From Anthostomella pinea (lineage: Eukaryota > Ascomycota > Sordariomycetes > Xylariales > Xylariaceae): a stretch of 64,000 bases of DNA. Below the pieces are notes generated by a model. The model saw only the letters and a list, made by a program, of their open reading frames with translations, searched no databases and was not told the origin of the DNA. Location: NCBI GenBank assembly GCA_963556695.1, contig CAUWAG010000006.1, positions 4,092,001 to 4,156,000 on the forward strand, in the 5' to 3' direction. Made by a program: the position numbers and the translations under genes. Shown here piece by piece: positions 33,552 to 45,386 of this stretch (the first letter of the stretch is position 1; the number at the start of each line of letters is the position of its first letter).

Positions 33552-35785
33552 TAAAACCGTGGACTGAGACCGGACCGAATGGACGGGAGGGAGGGAGTTT
33601 CGTTTTGTTAGAGGTCCCTGGCAGAACGCTGGATTCGACGACTGTTGAGGCGGCATAACACTCGTATGAGTGTGGCTGATATAGAGTTGCTGCTGTGGCT
33701 TCCTCACCCATCAATGCGGGACAGCAAAAGAAACAGAGATGTCGTCAAAAGGACCGATTGTCACATAGCCTGGACGCCACCAGTAGTAGACGAGAGGCGG
33801 AAGCTCGTGTGGTGACTGCAGAGTTTGAGACACGGTGTAACAGGAAAGGCGATACTCATATCTGACTGCTGAATATCGTAGGTAACGTCGATTACCTGTC
33901 TACCTACCATAATTGTGTGTGTGAGTGGTTGATCCAACTATATCTTGGAAGGGTGAGTGAGCCGGAGCCTTTGCTCCTGGCCCACTTATGGGCTGCAGCC
34001 AGTCAGTACTGCAGCTCCAGGCCTTACCCTGTTTGTCAGACCTTTCCTTCGAGCTGAGTAATGCAGTGCCAGCGCCTGCGTGCCGGCTCTTGACAGTTCT
34101 CGACAGTTCTCGTCCATTCGATTGCAGATGCCCGACAGCTGGTCCTGTCGTCGACACTCTGGCATCGGACCTACCTCCGTGTCAGTTCGCCCAATGAGAA
34201 GAGGCTAGCTGACAGCCGTTTTCGATGCTGCCCTCGAAAACTCTTGGCGGCTGAGTAGCACGAGGTACCCTTCACGTGCTTCCCGCGCTCTTCTACTCTC
34301 TCCCATATCTATCGTAGTAAAAGCTGACCGCGGCTTCACAGCCGCAGTCCTATCGGGCACCCATTGCCTCGGGTGCCCTGTCACCTGTAACCTCTCCGGT
34401 GAGGATCTCCGGTAGTCCCGATTTCGACTTGCTTCCCATGTGCACGTCCATCGCACGCGAGTAATGCTTCGGGTGCTGCCCGAACTACCTCTAGCGGCCG
34501 TTGCCGTCAGACGGACCGTGAGGCCAGGCGCTATACTGAAACTGTAATAAGGAGCAACAGGTCCAACAGGTCCAACGTCTGTCCCTAACAAATATAGAGA
34601 GGCTGTCATGAAGCCTATCTCCATGTGTTGCGGATGTTTCGCCGCATACGGCGGTCTTCATACTATTCCGTATGGGGTTTTCCTCCCTGACTCACCTCTA
34701 CGAACCAGCGGCGAATATCCTGCGCCATGTCCCGAATCCCGGATCCGACTCAATCGGGTTTCTTGTCACCATTGAGAGAAACACACCCACCATCAAGCCC
34801 GCCCACCACTCGGTGGGAGATGCCGCTCCATGACAGGTCCCACATAGTGCGACGATGTGTCCCCCATATGCTTTCCCATGATGATGCTTGGGCTTTGGGT
34901 AAGCTCCTCTGTTCCAAGGCCCTTTCAATGGTTCTCCTCGGCAACATGCCTACCTTTCTATTTGACGCGGTAGGATGTTCTTTGGAACATTGACTTGCCA
35001 ATGTCACCACCTGTCACTTCAGCACCACTAACCTGGAAGCCTAACTGAACTGCAGCCCTTCACAGCTTCACTTTACTCATGATACCGCACTCTGCTGCGG
35101 ATGAGCTCACGGTCGGCCGAAATTGCTTTTGATTCTGGTATCCGTTACGAGAACCTCAGTGTCTCAAGCTATAGTACATCAGACATTACTTTTACACCTC
35201 AGCATATGACCAGCGAGTCACCTATCTCCGATCAGACCAGAGCCTGAGAGAGATATGGGCCACCATCATCACCAGATCGAACCCCCCTTCTCCTAATTTT
35301 TTTTGGGTATGCAACTTCTCGTTCTGTATCCCTGTCTTGTTTCGTAACGCATCGCAGTTGTTCCTCGTCGTCTCGTTGATCGTCGCGAAAATCCATCGAA
35401 AGAAAAGCATGAGCAAATGCATGGAATGTATGGAAGCGGCAGTAGCACCGTCGCATATCCCAGCGGAGACAATTCGCGAGGCAGCAGAACACCGCCGTCA
35501 CCTCTAGTCGTCGTCAAAGAAGCGATGCAGGATGGAGCCTCATTGCAGATGCAGGTTCGTTATCTCCCGTGTACCGGGTATAAAAGGAAAGCGAAATGAA
35601 AGAAAAAAGAAGATATGAAGCGCAGTATACTGTGAGATCGTGGGAGCTTCTAGTAAGCCCTTGTTGAGTGGTAAATATGTAGTCGATTCCCTGCTGGAAT
35701 ACGGGTGCGCAGAGACATTGGAGGCGAATGGGTCGTTCAGTGCATCGTCACGCCTCCATCGCCCCTTCCAGCGGCAGCAGGCAAA
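33552..35785. other. Intergenic, no gene seen
   Basis: About 2.2 kb without a supported gene. The frame at 34205-34624 (-) is open for 139 codons but has no protein-like order. A T-run lies near 35297-35305. Confidence 0.5.
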
Positions 35786-38700
35786 CTAGGTGGCATTCCG
35801 CTTCTTGCCTCCCTGACCGCTCTCGCTGCTGCCGGCAGGACCGGTAGCCGCCGCACCCAGCGAAGGCCACGCCTCCTCCTCGCCCTTCTTGGCAGTATCG
35901 GTATTACTGTTGTCGGTCAAAGTCAAGGAACCAGATCTGAACCTCGGCGTACCCGTACCGCCAATGAGCTGGCTCCAGAGGCGCGGCCTGGGCGACTGTG
36001 CGGTAGTGATGTACTCGCGTTGATCGTCTCTGATGTTGCTTTGTGAGGTCGCCTCCGTGGCTGCAATTGAGTCGTCGGATCTAACGCTCTCGCCTTCCTT
36101 CTGGCTGGATAGAAATGCAGTTCCAACCTCTGCTTCCGTGGTGGATGATATTGAGGCGGTTCTGTTCCAGGCGGTTGGAAGGTGTTCGGGGTTTGGCGGA
36201 GATGCCGACTTTGACGCTGACGATGGTGTGCCCCTGCCTACACCTCGCTTGGCCAATTTGGCGTTGACCGGAGTGGGCGGCGTGACACGTCTCCGGGTTG
36301 ATGCCTCGTCGCCAGTGTTGCCGCCTGCGGGGATGGACGATGAGGTCCTCTCCACATCCGGTTGCGGTTTCTTGCGCCTCTGCTCAAACTTGGGACTGGA
36401 CACAGACTTCTTGGGAGAGTGTTCACCCTTGCCGGTATTGGGCCTAGGGGTGGACGCGCCCTCGCTAGCACTATCCGCCGGACCCGAGGGAGACATCGCC
36501 TTTGCAGGTGGCGCACATCTACCAGCAGCGATATTGCTCCAGGATGGCTGGACCGGTCCTTGGACCTTTGCACTTTGGGGCGCGGGTGTTCGAGTCTTCT
36601 TGGGGCTCGGCGGAAGGGGAGTACGGTACGCAGGGATTTTCGGCTTGGAGGCCCAGACCGATGGCAAGGGGCTCCGATGCTCTGCAGTCGTCACGGCCGT
36701 TCCACCCAGTGCTGGAAAGTCCCTCTCACGGTCGAAGACCGGCTTTACGTCCTTTGCCTTGATCTTGCCCTTGCCCTTGTTATTCTCCTTCCTCTGATCG
36801 TCAGCTGCCTTTGAGTCTTTCTCGGTTTCCTTGGTCACGTCTGCTTTGGGCTGCTGGGTCGTCTCCGTCTTGTTGTCCGTCGTCTCAGACTCCTTTTCGA
36901 TGTGTTCAACAGTGCTTTCGGTATCCTGGTGAGCATCCTGGTGAGCCTCGTCTTTGTTCTCGTCTTTGGCCTCCACTGGCTCAGCTTCGTCCCCATGCTC
37001 CTCTGGCTTAGGTTCGTCCCCATGCTCCTCTTGCTCCTCCACCATGGTTTCCTTGACGCCAAGGTGAAGAGGGATGTCACTCAGCTTTACCTTGTCCTCA
37101 CTGAGCTGGTCCTCGATACGTAGGGGAGTATGATCCTCGGTAATTTTGGAAACCTCCTCGTCTGGGGTCTCTGCGTTGCCTGGGTACAGGGGGATATCCT
37201 CCAGCTTGATCTCTTCCTCCGACTTGATCTCTTCCTCCAAGTTGATATCTTCCTCACTTAGCTCGTTCTTCACATGATGTGTAGGAAGCGCATCGGTCGT
37301 CTCGGACTCATCGTTGTCAGGCTCTTCCTTAATAGAGCGAGCAATGTCGTGCGCTTCTGGCTCTTCCGTGTCGGAATGGCTCTCGACATCTGCAGCACTC
37401 CGTCCGTCCCCAGTATCAGACTCTGCCTTGTCCACGTCCGGCTGATGCTGCATCTCCAGTTCGCCATTCTCCAGGGCCTCTTCGACCTCGTCGCTCCAGC
37501 TCCAGGAGATTCCAGTTCCAATGGCATAGGGTGACATCGTGACCTCCTCTGCAACGTTATGCTCAACTTCATCGAGGAGCTCCTCGCCCAGCTGACTCTC
37601 GCTCATAGGGGTTGGAGTTGCTGTATCGGCAGTAAGAGCAGTATTGCCGTCGTTGTCGGCACTGTCGGTCTTGATACTAACATTGTCGATACCACCATTG
37701 TCGACAGCTTCGGTATCGGCGACAGCTTCGGTCTCGTTGAAGATCTCAGCATCTTCGACGTCACTGGCAGTCTCCTCGGTGGCTTCTTTGGCAGATCTGA
37801 TCTCACTGGTGATTTTGGCGGTCTCGGCCTCGGCCTCGGCTTCTTCGGTCTTGTCTCCAGAACCAGCGTCCTTGGAGTGTTCGTGGATGTCAGAAGAGGG
37901 AGTCTCTGTAGGCTCGTCAGCCCTTTCAGGCTCGACTGTCTGGCCAGGCCCAATCGTCTCTGTGGGCTCAATCATGTCTGTGGGCTCAATCATGTCTGTG
38001 GGCTCAATCATGTCTGTGGGCTCGGTGGTCTCCATGGGCTCGACGTTCTCTGTGGGCTGAACGGCGTCTGTGGACTCGACAGTTTCTCTCGGCTCGACGA
38101 TCTCTCTCTGTTTTCCTTTGACATCAGGCTTGGTTGGATGTTCTCCAGTCGAATCGATGTCATCCGCAGCATGAAAATCCAGGTCGTCCGCATTGAATAT
38201 CCTCGATGTGAGCCTGCTTGCCTTGGGTGTTGAAGAACCAGTTGAGGTCCCTGTTGTTTGGGTCTCATCATCACCACCCTCACTATGGCCGGTGCCATGC
38301 TTGTCGGTATAGTATGCAGCCCTGCTAGACTCGTCAAGGGCTCGGAGGGTTTCCTGTCGCTGGATGTCTCTGACCATGTCTGCCGCAAGCCTGTGTTCTC
38401 TCCCCTGGGGTTCGAACGTGGAGGCATTCGGGTTGAAGTTCAGCACCCGGCCTTCAAACCGTATCGAGGCAGAGGCATACGGATCGGGCGTCGGCTTCAA
38501 CTCATTGATCGGGGGCATATAGACCGCGTTTGTTGGTAGTCCATATTTCGGTCCCGGACTGACGAATGGGGGCATGGGAGCCGCCTGGTGAGGATAGAAT
38601 GCATACGGTGGGCCGTCCTCTTGTCCGGGATGATTAGCCATATGATGACGAGGCTGACTACTCTCGTAGGTCGCTCCACTGCCGTGACCGTGATGCTGGT

Positions 38701-39052
38701 AGAAGGCTTCAGGCGCATATATCGGCACTTTGTGAAAGTTCGAGCCAGATTCGTGCGCAGCCGAGGCCCAGGTAGCCATTTGAGATTCTTGCAGGGCAGC
38801 CGGCGTAGAGTGTCGGCGGTCCTTCTGAAACGAGCTTTTCCACTTTCTCTTGACGTATGCTGTATAGTCTCGGGGGATAGGGGCGGCGTGATATGGGTAC
38901 AAGTAGCATCGTTCCGGCTCTACGGTAAGGAAGTGGAACTTTGTTGACCTCGGGCAGTGGAGCTGAGGAGGATGTATTGCCGGGCACCTGTTTGTGACGC
39001 GCGGGTGCCCATGGTAGCAGCGCTGGCAGATGTGGTACTCAATCTCGCACAT
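35786..39052 (-). CDS. Large acidic low-complexity protein with N-terminal Cys-rich knuckle
   Basis: Single exon, 1088 aa, unrecognised. The ATG at 39052 starts MCEIEYHICQRCYHGHPR; the frame upstream is open only from a TTG. Residues 1-60 carry the C-x2-C...CPAIHPPQLHCPR knuckle. Residues about 60-250 are His/Tyr/Pro-rich. The middle (about 300-760) is very acidic, Glu/Asp/Thr-rich, with three perfect EPTDMI repeats encoded by an 18-bp tandem near 37970-38022. The C-terminal third is basic and Pro/Ser-rich, with RDFPALGG at about 800 and WSNIAAGRCAPP. FPALGG-W.N-type motifs recur in fungal regulatory proteins; this resemblance is weak. Disorder dominates, so a scaffold or RNA-associated role is a guess only. 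Confidence 0.75.
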   Translation of the reverse strand: MCEIEYHICQRCYHGHPRVTNRCPAIHPPQLHCPRSTKFHFLTVEPERCYLYPYHAAPIPRDYTAYVKRKWKSSFQKDRRHSTPAALQESQMATWASAAHESGSNFHKVPIYAPEAFYQHHGHGSGATYESSQPRHHMANHPGQEDGPPYAFYPHQAAPMPPFVSPGPKYGLPTNAVYMPPINELKPTPDPYASASIRFEGRVLNFNPNASTFEPQGREHRLAADMVRDIQRQETLRALDESSRAAYYTDKHGTGHSEGGDDETQTTGTSTGSSTPKASRLTSRIFNADDLDFHAADDIDSTGEHPTKPDVKGKQREIVEPRETVESTDAVQPTENVEPMETTEPTDMIEPTDMIEPTDMIEPTETIGPGQTVEPERADEPTETPSSDIHEHSKDAGSGDKTEEAEAEAETAKITSEIRSAKEATEETASDVEDAEIFNETEAVADTEAVDNGGIDNVSIKTDSADNDGNTALTADTATPTPMSESQLGEELLDEVEHNVAEEVTMSPYAIGTGISWSWSDEVEEALENGELEMQHQPDVDKAESDTGDGRSAADVESHSDTEEPEAHDIARSIKEEPDNDESETTDALPTHHVKNELSEEDINLEEEIKSEEEIKLEDIPLYPGNAETPDEEVSKITEDHTPLRIEDQLSEDKVKLSDIPLHLGVKETMVEEQEEHGDEPKPEEHGDEAEPVEAKDENKDEAHQDAHQDTESTVEHIEKESETTDNKTETTQQPKADVTKETEKDSKAADDQRKENNKGKGKIKAKDVKPVFDRERDFPALGGTAVTTAEHRSPLPSVWASKPKIPAYRTPLPPSPKKTRTPAPQSAKVQGPVQPSWSNIAAGRCAPPAKAMSPSGPADSASEGASTPRPNTGKGEHSPKKSVSSPKFEQRRKKPQPDVERTSSSIPAGGNTGDEASTRRRVTPPTPVNAKLAKRGVGRGTPSSASKSASPPNPEHLPTAWNRTASISSTTEAEVGTAFLSSQKEGESVRSDDSIAATEATSQSNIRDDQREYITTAQSPRPRLWSQLIGGTGTPRFRSGSLTLTDNSNTDTAKKGEEEAWPSLGAAATGPAGSSESGQGGKKRNAT
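37960..38030. repeat. 18-bp tandem repeat coding EPTDMI
   Basis: Three direct copies of an 18-bp unit (CTGTGGGCTCAATCATGT on the plus strand), flanked by related degenerate units, inside the 1088-aa gene. In-frame, so copy-number change would alter protein length only. Confidence 0.85.
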
Positions 39053-41120
39053 CTTGCCGGTTTCGCAGCTGCTGTAGCTGGTTGTGCTGACGGTAGCGGA
39101 TGGAGTTGACCTCGTGAATCGTAATGTCAATGTCGCAGATGCGCAATATAGACAATCGGAAGTGCAAAAGCCTGAGACAGATGCGACGACAAAAAAGGGG
39201 AAGCGGAATGGGTGATCTGCAACACCTAATGGTCAGACGACGGCAAAGAAGTTTTGTTGTGGCCAGTGAGATGACAAGGTGAGGTGCGGGTTGCTGTTTG
39301 TGTGTGGTGGGAGCGAGAAGGGATTGGTGTCTGCAGTAGAAACCGACACGAGCTATTGCACCCCAATGACCAGGTGAATGTATCGATAATGACTGGATGA
39401 ATTGCAGATGGTCCTCTCGTGTAGCGGAGGTGTTAGGGCTTGCACGCGAGTTGTTGCTTTGGAGACTGATGTTGATGCGGCGCGTCGCGATTGTGGACAG
39501 TGGACCGACAGCGCCTTTGTCGCATCCGGGCGCGATGTATCCGACGAGCTTGAATCCCAATGCACGATCGCAGAGTATATCTTGGTGTCAATTAGAAATG
39601 TAGCCAGTGGATGCAACAATTGATTGCGTACCGAGGACGACTCAGCTGAACGGGCTCAATGACCTCCAGTCCGAGATCAAGCTGCAGGCAGAAGGGCAGG
39701 TCGGCAATGATAAGGGGCAATTGCCAAGCGGTGCAGTGTGTGTTCACTTCGTCAAAGGGATGTCAGCGGATGTTGGCGCAGGCCAAAGTGGAGAGACAGA
39801 GCGGGAGTTGTAGGAGCTGGTGTAGGTGAGGTGTCTGGGGGAACGACATGTGCCCGGCAATCGACCAATATTGACGATCATGAAGAAATACCTTGTGGAC
39901 TGACTATCCTGTCCGATTCTGTGCTACAATCCAATTCGCCTAATATAGGGAAAAGGGCACACATGGGTGCAGGTATTAAAAACCAAAACAATCAAAATCC
40001 AAGGCGTGGAGGTTTTGATGAGTTGGGATGAAAAGGGGTGGATCGCGGGTTAAGCGGTGCAGGGTGGGGGTGGTTCGGACGGAAAGGGCATGATTGCCTT
40101 ACTTCTGTGCTTGAGTCACAACCTCTCCAGCTACCTATAGCTAGACGAGATCAGCACTCATTGCACTGCTTCTATGCTGGGTGCTCACTTGATGCTGGCT
40201 TTCTCGACCTGGAGCTGGCTACTGCTGACCGACTTCCTGGTCCCATCGACCACAGTTGTGCACTACTTGCATGACTACAATGCCCTTATAGATTTATTTG
40301 AGCAGCATATTCCAGGCTTGGCTTCTTCGGCTGTATCTTGCAATGTTCAATCTGATGCAGAGAGGCGGATTCGTGCCTGATCAGCAGCATTGTTCGCCTG
40401 AGGCCGCTGCCCAGAAGATGCTGAAGTTTTCCCACGATTGGCATAGCAATCCCTCAGATTGATCGCTTCAGCTTCTTGTGAGATATGTAGCCCTAGTACC
40501 TCGACATGTGCTGGTAGGACCTAGTTACATGTAGTATGGCATTCCACGTCTGCCTTCCAAGAAGCTCTATCATATCTGCATCCCCAGTTGTGCTTCGGAT
40601 GGATTCATAAATCCATCGGTCCATATGATGTCAAAGCCTGTCATCTATAGGCTTACATCAAGGTACAAGCTTGCCATATCCGATAGAGGGTGGGAAACAG
40701 ATATGCTGTTGTATTCAGTGTGGGCTACATGTTTACAAATCAAGCATCTAGTGACTGAGAAGAAAATAATACTGAACTTTGGCGCTGTGACCAGCGAAGG
40801 GGAGAGCAAGTCCTAATTCCAACACTACCTGCAACCACGCGACAGATGAACCTGACCATGGGGCAGGATTCCCATCACTTTCTTGAAAGTTCCTTGCAAA
40901 ACCGATGACAAAGGCACTCCATGTGCCACTGTTGGGTTCGCAGAGGCCTTGGGTGGGTAGGTACCTCAGGATTGCTAGTGGCATTGTGGACGCATCTATA
41001 ATTGGTAACCCCGGGGATGAAGGGTGGGGGATATAGATCCTAATGTGAGCAAAAATTAGCATCTGACATTCCCCCACTGAAAGGTGCGCGGTAAATTAGT
41101 CGCCAGGATAAACGAACGGA
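39053..41120. other. Intergenic / long upstream region of the 1088-aa gene
   Basis: No supported gene. The first 200 bp are the leader of the minus-strand gene; the rest has only short chance ORFs. Confidence 0.5.
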
Positions 41121-41567
41121 ATGACTAGTCTAGATGAGCTAGCCGTCAGTTTTCCGGCAGTACGAGCTGATCTTGGCGAAGGACTGTTCTTTTGAGGTCT
41201 TCAGTTCGAATGGCCTCTTTGCAATTTTTATTTTGGGAGGTAATATTTGCGGCCCTGAGGGTGCACGGATTGATTGAAAGGATCTGTAAACTACGTGATG
41301 AAAGCCCTAGTATGTACGAAGACATTGGTAACCATCAGTTCATTTTTAACCTCCCAGTCATACCGGAGCCGTCCGACAGCGCTCCTTCATCGCAGCCAAC
41401 CATAGCAGCCATCATTTGAACCAGATGACGATGCATCGGACATGGTTCAAGTCTACGACGAGCAAAATACCTTGGGCAGAGGAGGCGTCCAGTCCAGTCT
41501 AGACTGCGATCATAATGAATTGACCTTCGAGGTATCACATGTACTAGAGGCGGCTGTACATGTCTAG
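41121..41567 (+). pseudogene. Relic of an unknown gene in several frames
   Basis: Three protein-like pieces follow each other on the plus strand: MTSLDELAVSFPAVRADLGE from the ATG at 41121 to a TGA near 41193; then, in another frame, a helix-rich part (FAALRVHGLIERICKLRDE ... NHQFIFNLPVIPEPSDSA) to a TGA near 41417; then, in a third frame, SFEPDDDASDMVQVYDEQN to ELTFEVSHVLEAAVHV and TAG at 41565-41567. No good splice sites join them, so frameshift decay is the simplest reading. Family not recognised. Confidence 0.35.
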
Positions 41568-43369
41568 ATTGGCAATGCTACGGAGGTCTAATTCTCTCAT
41601 TGGAACCCGGATAGGGGTAAGCCCATGACCGTGCCACACTGTGTAACTCATACTGTAAGTTAGTAGTGCGAGAGGCGCGGAGAATACCGTAGGTATCTGA
41701 ATCTACGGCTGAGTCTTGGAACAAGTCGAAACTATTTCTTTGCCCTATGTCAGGCCTTCCGAAATGCTGATACAATCACGGTCTCCCAGACCTGCTCAAC
41801 GGATACCTGGCATTAGTCATCAACCCCTGACTCACTGTACCCACTGTGGCCATGTACTGTGTCTGGGCTCTGATTCTATCCAGCTCCGCGTCGCATGGCT
41901 TTGCGAGCCTGAAGGTCTTCAGTTGTGTTAGTAAAGGACGATCTCATTGGATAGGTCGCTGCGCTTGTCTCTTTGGGGGCCAGGCTTATGATGGTGCGCT
42001 AAGAGGGGTGCCCTTTTCGGAGTTATCGCGAACCGTATCATTTGGGGAACATGAAAGTTGGAATCCCGAAGATCATCGCACCCTTCAGTTGTTCGAAACT
42101 CATTTGAAAATAAAGGTAATCACCTAATCACCCCCACCGCTCTCAATAAATAGGTTGAGCCTCAAGTGAGGGCGAACAGGGTGTCTTCAGACAGTGATCG
42201 GGGTTCTGTGGCCCAAGGCATATCCTCAGGCAGGTCAATGACCACCTACAATATGTAATGATAGCCATAGGGCAAAGGGTTCGTCGTCACTGGAAAAGAA
42301 AAGGAAATCGGTCCTTTGGGGGAAACGATTCACGAATATAATCTCATGAATCAGTGGTCCTATACAGGTGAATGACCCTCGTCTTTGACTATAGAAATAT
42401 CTGAAACAGATGCGAATAATCATCCCGTAACCCAGTTACCCGCAAAGTTGAGGCATGGGTGTGAGTGTCTAGGCAGGGATTGGGGTTACCCGATGGCTTG
42501 GTGATATCTCCTTGGGAATGAATACTCTCAGTCCTCTATTCTGGGTCATTCACCAGCCACAGAGTCACCAGTTTGCGCGCTGCCAGAAACCTAGTCATAC
42601 ACAGACATTGAACTCATATGGTGCTTGAGGTCGGGAGAAATTTCTTCAACTCACTGTTCGTAACTCATCCTGGTTTGGACTTCCTGAAATTCCGTATAGG
42701 CTTTTTGAGCGATTCAACGAATACACCTACATCCACTTCCATTCCAGTCTGTTCGTTCCAGGATAACTAGTGAAGTGATTCTAGAAGATCTGTGTATAGA
42801 ATGAAGCCTCTGCCACAAAGGCCTCGGACTCAATCACTTGAGTAACTATGCCACACCACAATCCGATAATCCATCATCATCCACTTGAGAACTGACTTCT
42901 CAGGCATTGCTCTGGCAGCGATAGCACGGGCTTCTTGCATCCTTTGGCGGTGGGTGCAACATTCACTGCCGCTTTGACTCCTGTCGGCCACTCCATTGAC
43001 CGATGTCTCGCAGTTCGCTGAGTCTGCACGTGGCCAGCCAGTGAATGCCGGATGCTTCTCGACGGCTGCCTCAACACAATGGCTCACCCGCCACAGCAGA
43101 CTTCGAGTCAGCCTGATTCTGCACTGACTGCTTGCACCCGCTTCTGAGGTGCCATGGAGACCGGATACCTCGTCCAGCGAGAGTCTACAAGATAAATGCT
43201 AAGAATGGTGGATTTGGAGGCGGTTCCTCTTCTTCTCCTTCAACCTCTTCCCACACCATCACCATCACCGACTTGCTTGTGCACCCGTCCAAGTCTTGCA
43301 CTCACCCAGCTCAACGCTCTCTATACTTCAACCCTTTCCCATACACACAATACGAAACAACTAGTCGTC
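41568..43369. other. Intergenic before the RRM gene
   Basis: Possible further scraps at 41940-42127, but no gene. 43180-43369 is the CT/CA-rich leader of the RRM gene. Confidence 0.5.
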
Positions 43370-44533
43370 ATGCCGCACCCGAACCCGTGGCCTGCTCAGC
43401 AGGATGTCACCTTCAACAACAATGGTAATACGACCGCGAATCGCTATGCCTCCAGCAGCTCCACCGGCTCCAACACCGATGTGTCTTTCGAAGCCCCCAG
43501 CACCTACACTGAGGCGTCTGTCCAAGTCAACAGCGCCAGCACCGACGAGACTGTCCGAGCCCACAGCACCAACAACGGGTCGTATGTCCAAAGCCACAGC
43601 AGTATCGCAGATGGTCGACTTGGTATATCACTGCCCGACGGATGGAGAAGCTTCCCCTACCACTACTCGTCCGTCGAGGAGCGCACTCCACCGCAACTAT
43701 CCTACCGACAGCCCCGGATGAGACAGACCCTCCGTGGCCCCTTGAATCACGGCCACTACACGACCCACGACGCCGGCCTCGCGACGACGCATGAGAACGG
43801 CGGCTTCCTGCCGATGCACAACGTCAACCCCACCGTCCCGTCCCCCCTCGAGCAGCTCCTAGGCGCGCAGATCCGGATCCTCCAGAACGGCACGTCGACC
43901 AGATACCGCGGCAACCCGTGGCTGTTGGCCAACCAGTCGGCGCCGATCCCCGACGAGCTCAACACGGCGCTGTGGCTTACGAACCTGCCGCCGGACTGCA
44001 CGTACGACAAGCTGCTGCCAGCGGTGCGCAACTGCGGCAAGGTGTACGCAACGGTGATCAACCCGCCGGAAGCGTCCAAAAACCACATCACAGCCGCCTG
44101 CAAGCTCGTCTTCTTCGACGTGTCAGGTGCGAAGAACCTACTCCGACAAGCTCGCGAGGGCGCCTTCACCGTCGGCTGGTACGTTCCGCAGGTGCGACAC
44201 AACCGCATCCGGTCCGCCGCGCGCCAGCCGGGCCCCCAGAGCCGCGTGCTGCACATCGAGGGCCCCGACTGTATTGTGAACGAGCGGTTCCTCGTTCCCT
44301 TCTTCGACTCCAAGTTCAGCTACGAGCTTGAGGGCGTCTTCACGCTGAGCCACCAGGGCATGCGCACGCGCCAGGAGTGGCGCTTCGGCAGCTTTCGGTG
44401 CCAGGCTGACTCGGCGCGCACGTCGATCGCGCGGGAGAAGGAGCGCACTGATATGCTGCCCGAGGAGTGGGCTGCTTGGCAGTCGGTCACGGTCTACTTT
44501 GCTGTCGACCCTTGTGCGCCGTCTGCGCAGTAG
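43370..44533 (+). CDS. RRM-domain RNA-binding protein
   Basis: Single exon, 387 aa. Residues 1-150 are Ser/Thr/Asn-rich and disordered. An RNA recognition motif spans about 197-275: RNP2-like LWLTNL at 201-206, CGKVYATVI, and RNP1-like ACKLVFFD at 243-250. After it comes a conserved stretch (SRVLHIEGPDCIVNERFL, FFDSKFSYELEGVF, EWRFGSFRCQAD) that looks structured and ends in WQSVTVYFAVDPCAP. The RNP1 is poor in the usual aromatic Phe/Tyr positions, so RNA affinity is uncertain. An in-frame ATG at 43196 would add 58 residues of leader-like sequence; the ATG at 43370 (GTCATGCC) is preferred. RRM-plus-C-terminal proteins of this form occur widely in filamentous ascomycetes without an assigned role. 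Confidence 0.8.
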   Translation: MPHPNPWPAQQDVTFNNNGNTTANRYASSSSTGSNTDVSFEAPSTYTEASVQVNSASTDETVRAHSTNNGSYVQSHSSIADGRLGISLPDGWRSFPYHYSSVEERTPPQLSYRQPRMRQTLRGPLNHGHYTTHDAGLATTHENGGFLPMHNVNPTVPSPLEQLLGAQIRILQNGTSTRYRGNPWLLANQSAPIPDELNTALWLTNLPPDCTYDKLLPAVRNCGKVYATVINPPEASKNHITAACKLVFFDVSGAKNLLRQAREGAFTVGWYVPQVRHNRIRSAARQPGPQSRVLHIEGPDCIVNERFLVPFFDSKFSYELEGVFTLSHQGMRTRQEWRFGSFRCQADSARTSIAREKERTDMLPEEWAAWQSVTVYFAVDPCAPSAQ

Positions 44534-45386
44534 GCGGGTAAGTCATCCGTTCATCCCTTTGTCACGCGGCAGAAACTGTCTACCTTGATTGAAGCTGACT
44601 TCTTCGGTGTACTAGTGCGAGATGATGACCGGGGTGTTCTCTCTGGCGCTTCATATATTCCGGCAGGGTGGTGTTCTCGACTTTTGGTGTTGGTTCTGAG
44701 GATTGTGTTGGAAAGCAAGCGCGTGAGGACGCAGCGCCCGGTACGAAACCAGATTGACGATTTCCGAACCGAGCGACCGACCGATCTTCTCCGACATGCC
44801 ATCTCTTCCTGATTGCTTATCTTGCACCTGCGATATCCGACACTGCTTCATCGACATGATACCCTGCTGCGTCCTTGTCTTTCCATTTCGCGAGCGACTC
44901 AGCGACGGTCGCGCTTGTATTTCATATCTCATTTCATCACAGCATCTTGGCTGTCTGCATCTTCCCTGGTTACGGAACTTTCCTGGCTATACCATGGGCG
45001 GAAGAATGTGCTTTCCGAGGGAAAGCTATTGGGTGGCAGGTGCTGTCATTGTACACGACTGTTGCCCCACGATGGGTACTGTCTTCTGATTCACGAAGAT
45101 TCTTTGTAACGTGGCAACGTTCATCTACTGGGCCGGTTTCTGGGTACGTGCTCGTTGGCGAGCAAGCACAGGTTGTGCCACATACTACCTACGGCATTTC
45201 ATAGCATTTTCATGGATCCCTAGGGAGTAAGGGAATAATACATCTGATTTCATATAAATCTTGCTATTTTTGTTTCGTGATTTGGACTTAGTCTTCTGTC
45301 TGGCTTGTGAGCGCCCACGAGCCCCTATTCTCGCCAAGCCTCACCCAGTACCCAAACGGCGGCTTCACGCTGAGCAGACCCCGAAG
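44534..45386. other. Intergenic, no gene seen
   Basis: 3' region of the RRM gene; short overlapping open frames only. Confidence 0.5.

Noticed and set aside
34205..34624. 139-codon minus-strand ORF
   Set aside because: Starts with ATG but has no protein-like order after the first 40 residues; no neighbour logic.
36033..36797. 254-codon plus-strand ORF opposite the 1088-aa gene
   Set aside because: Antisense shadow of a repetitive coding sequence.
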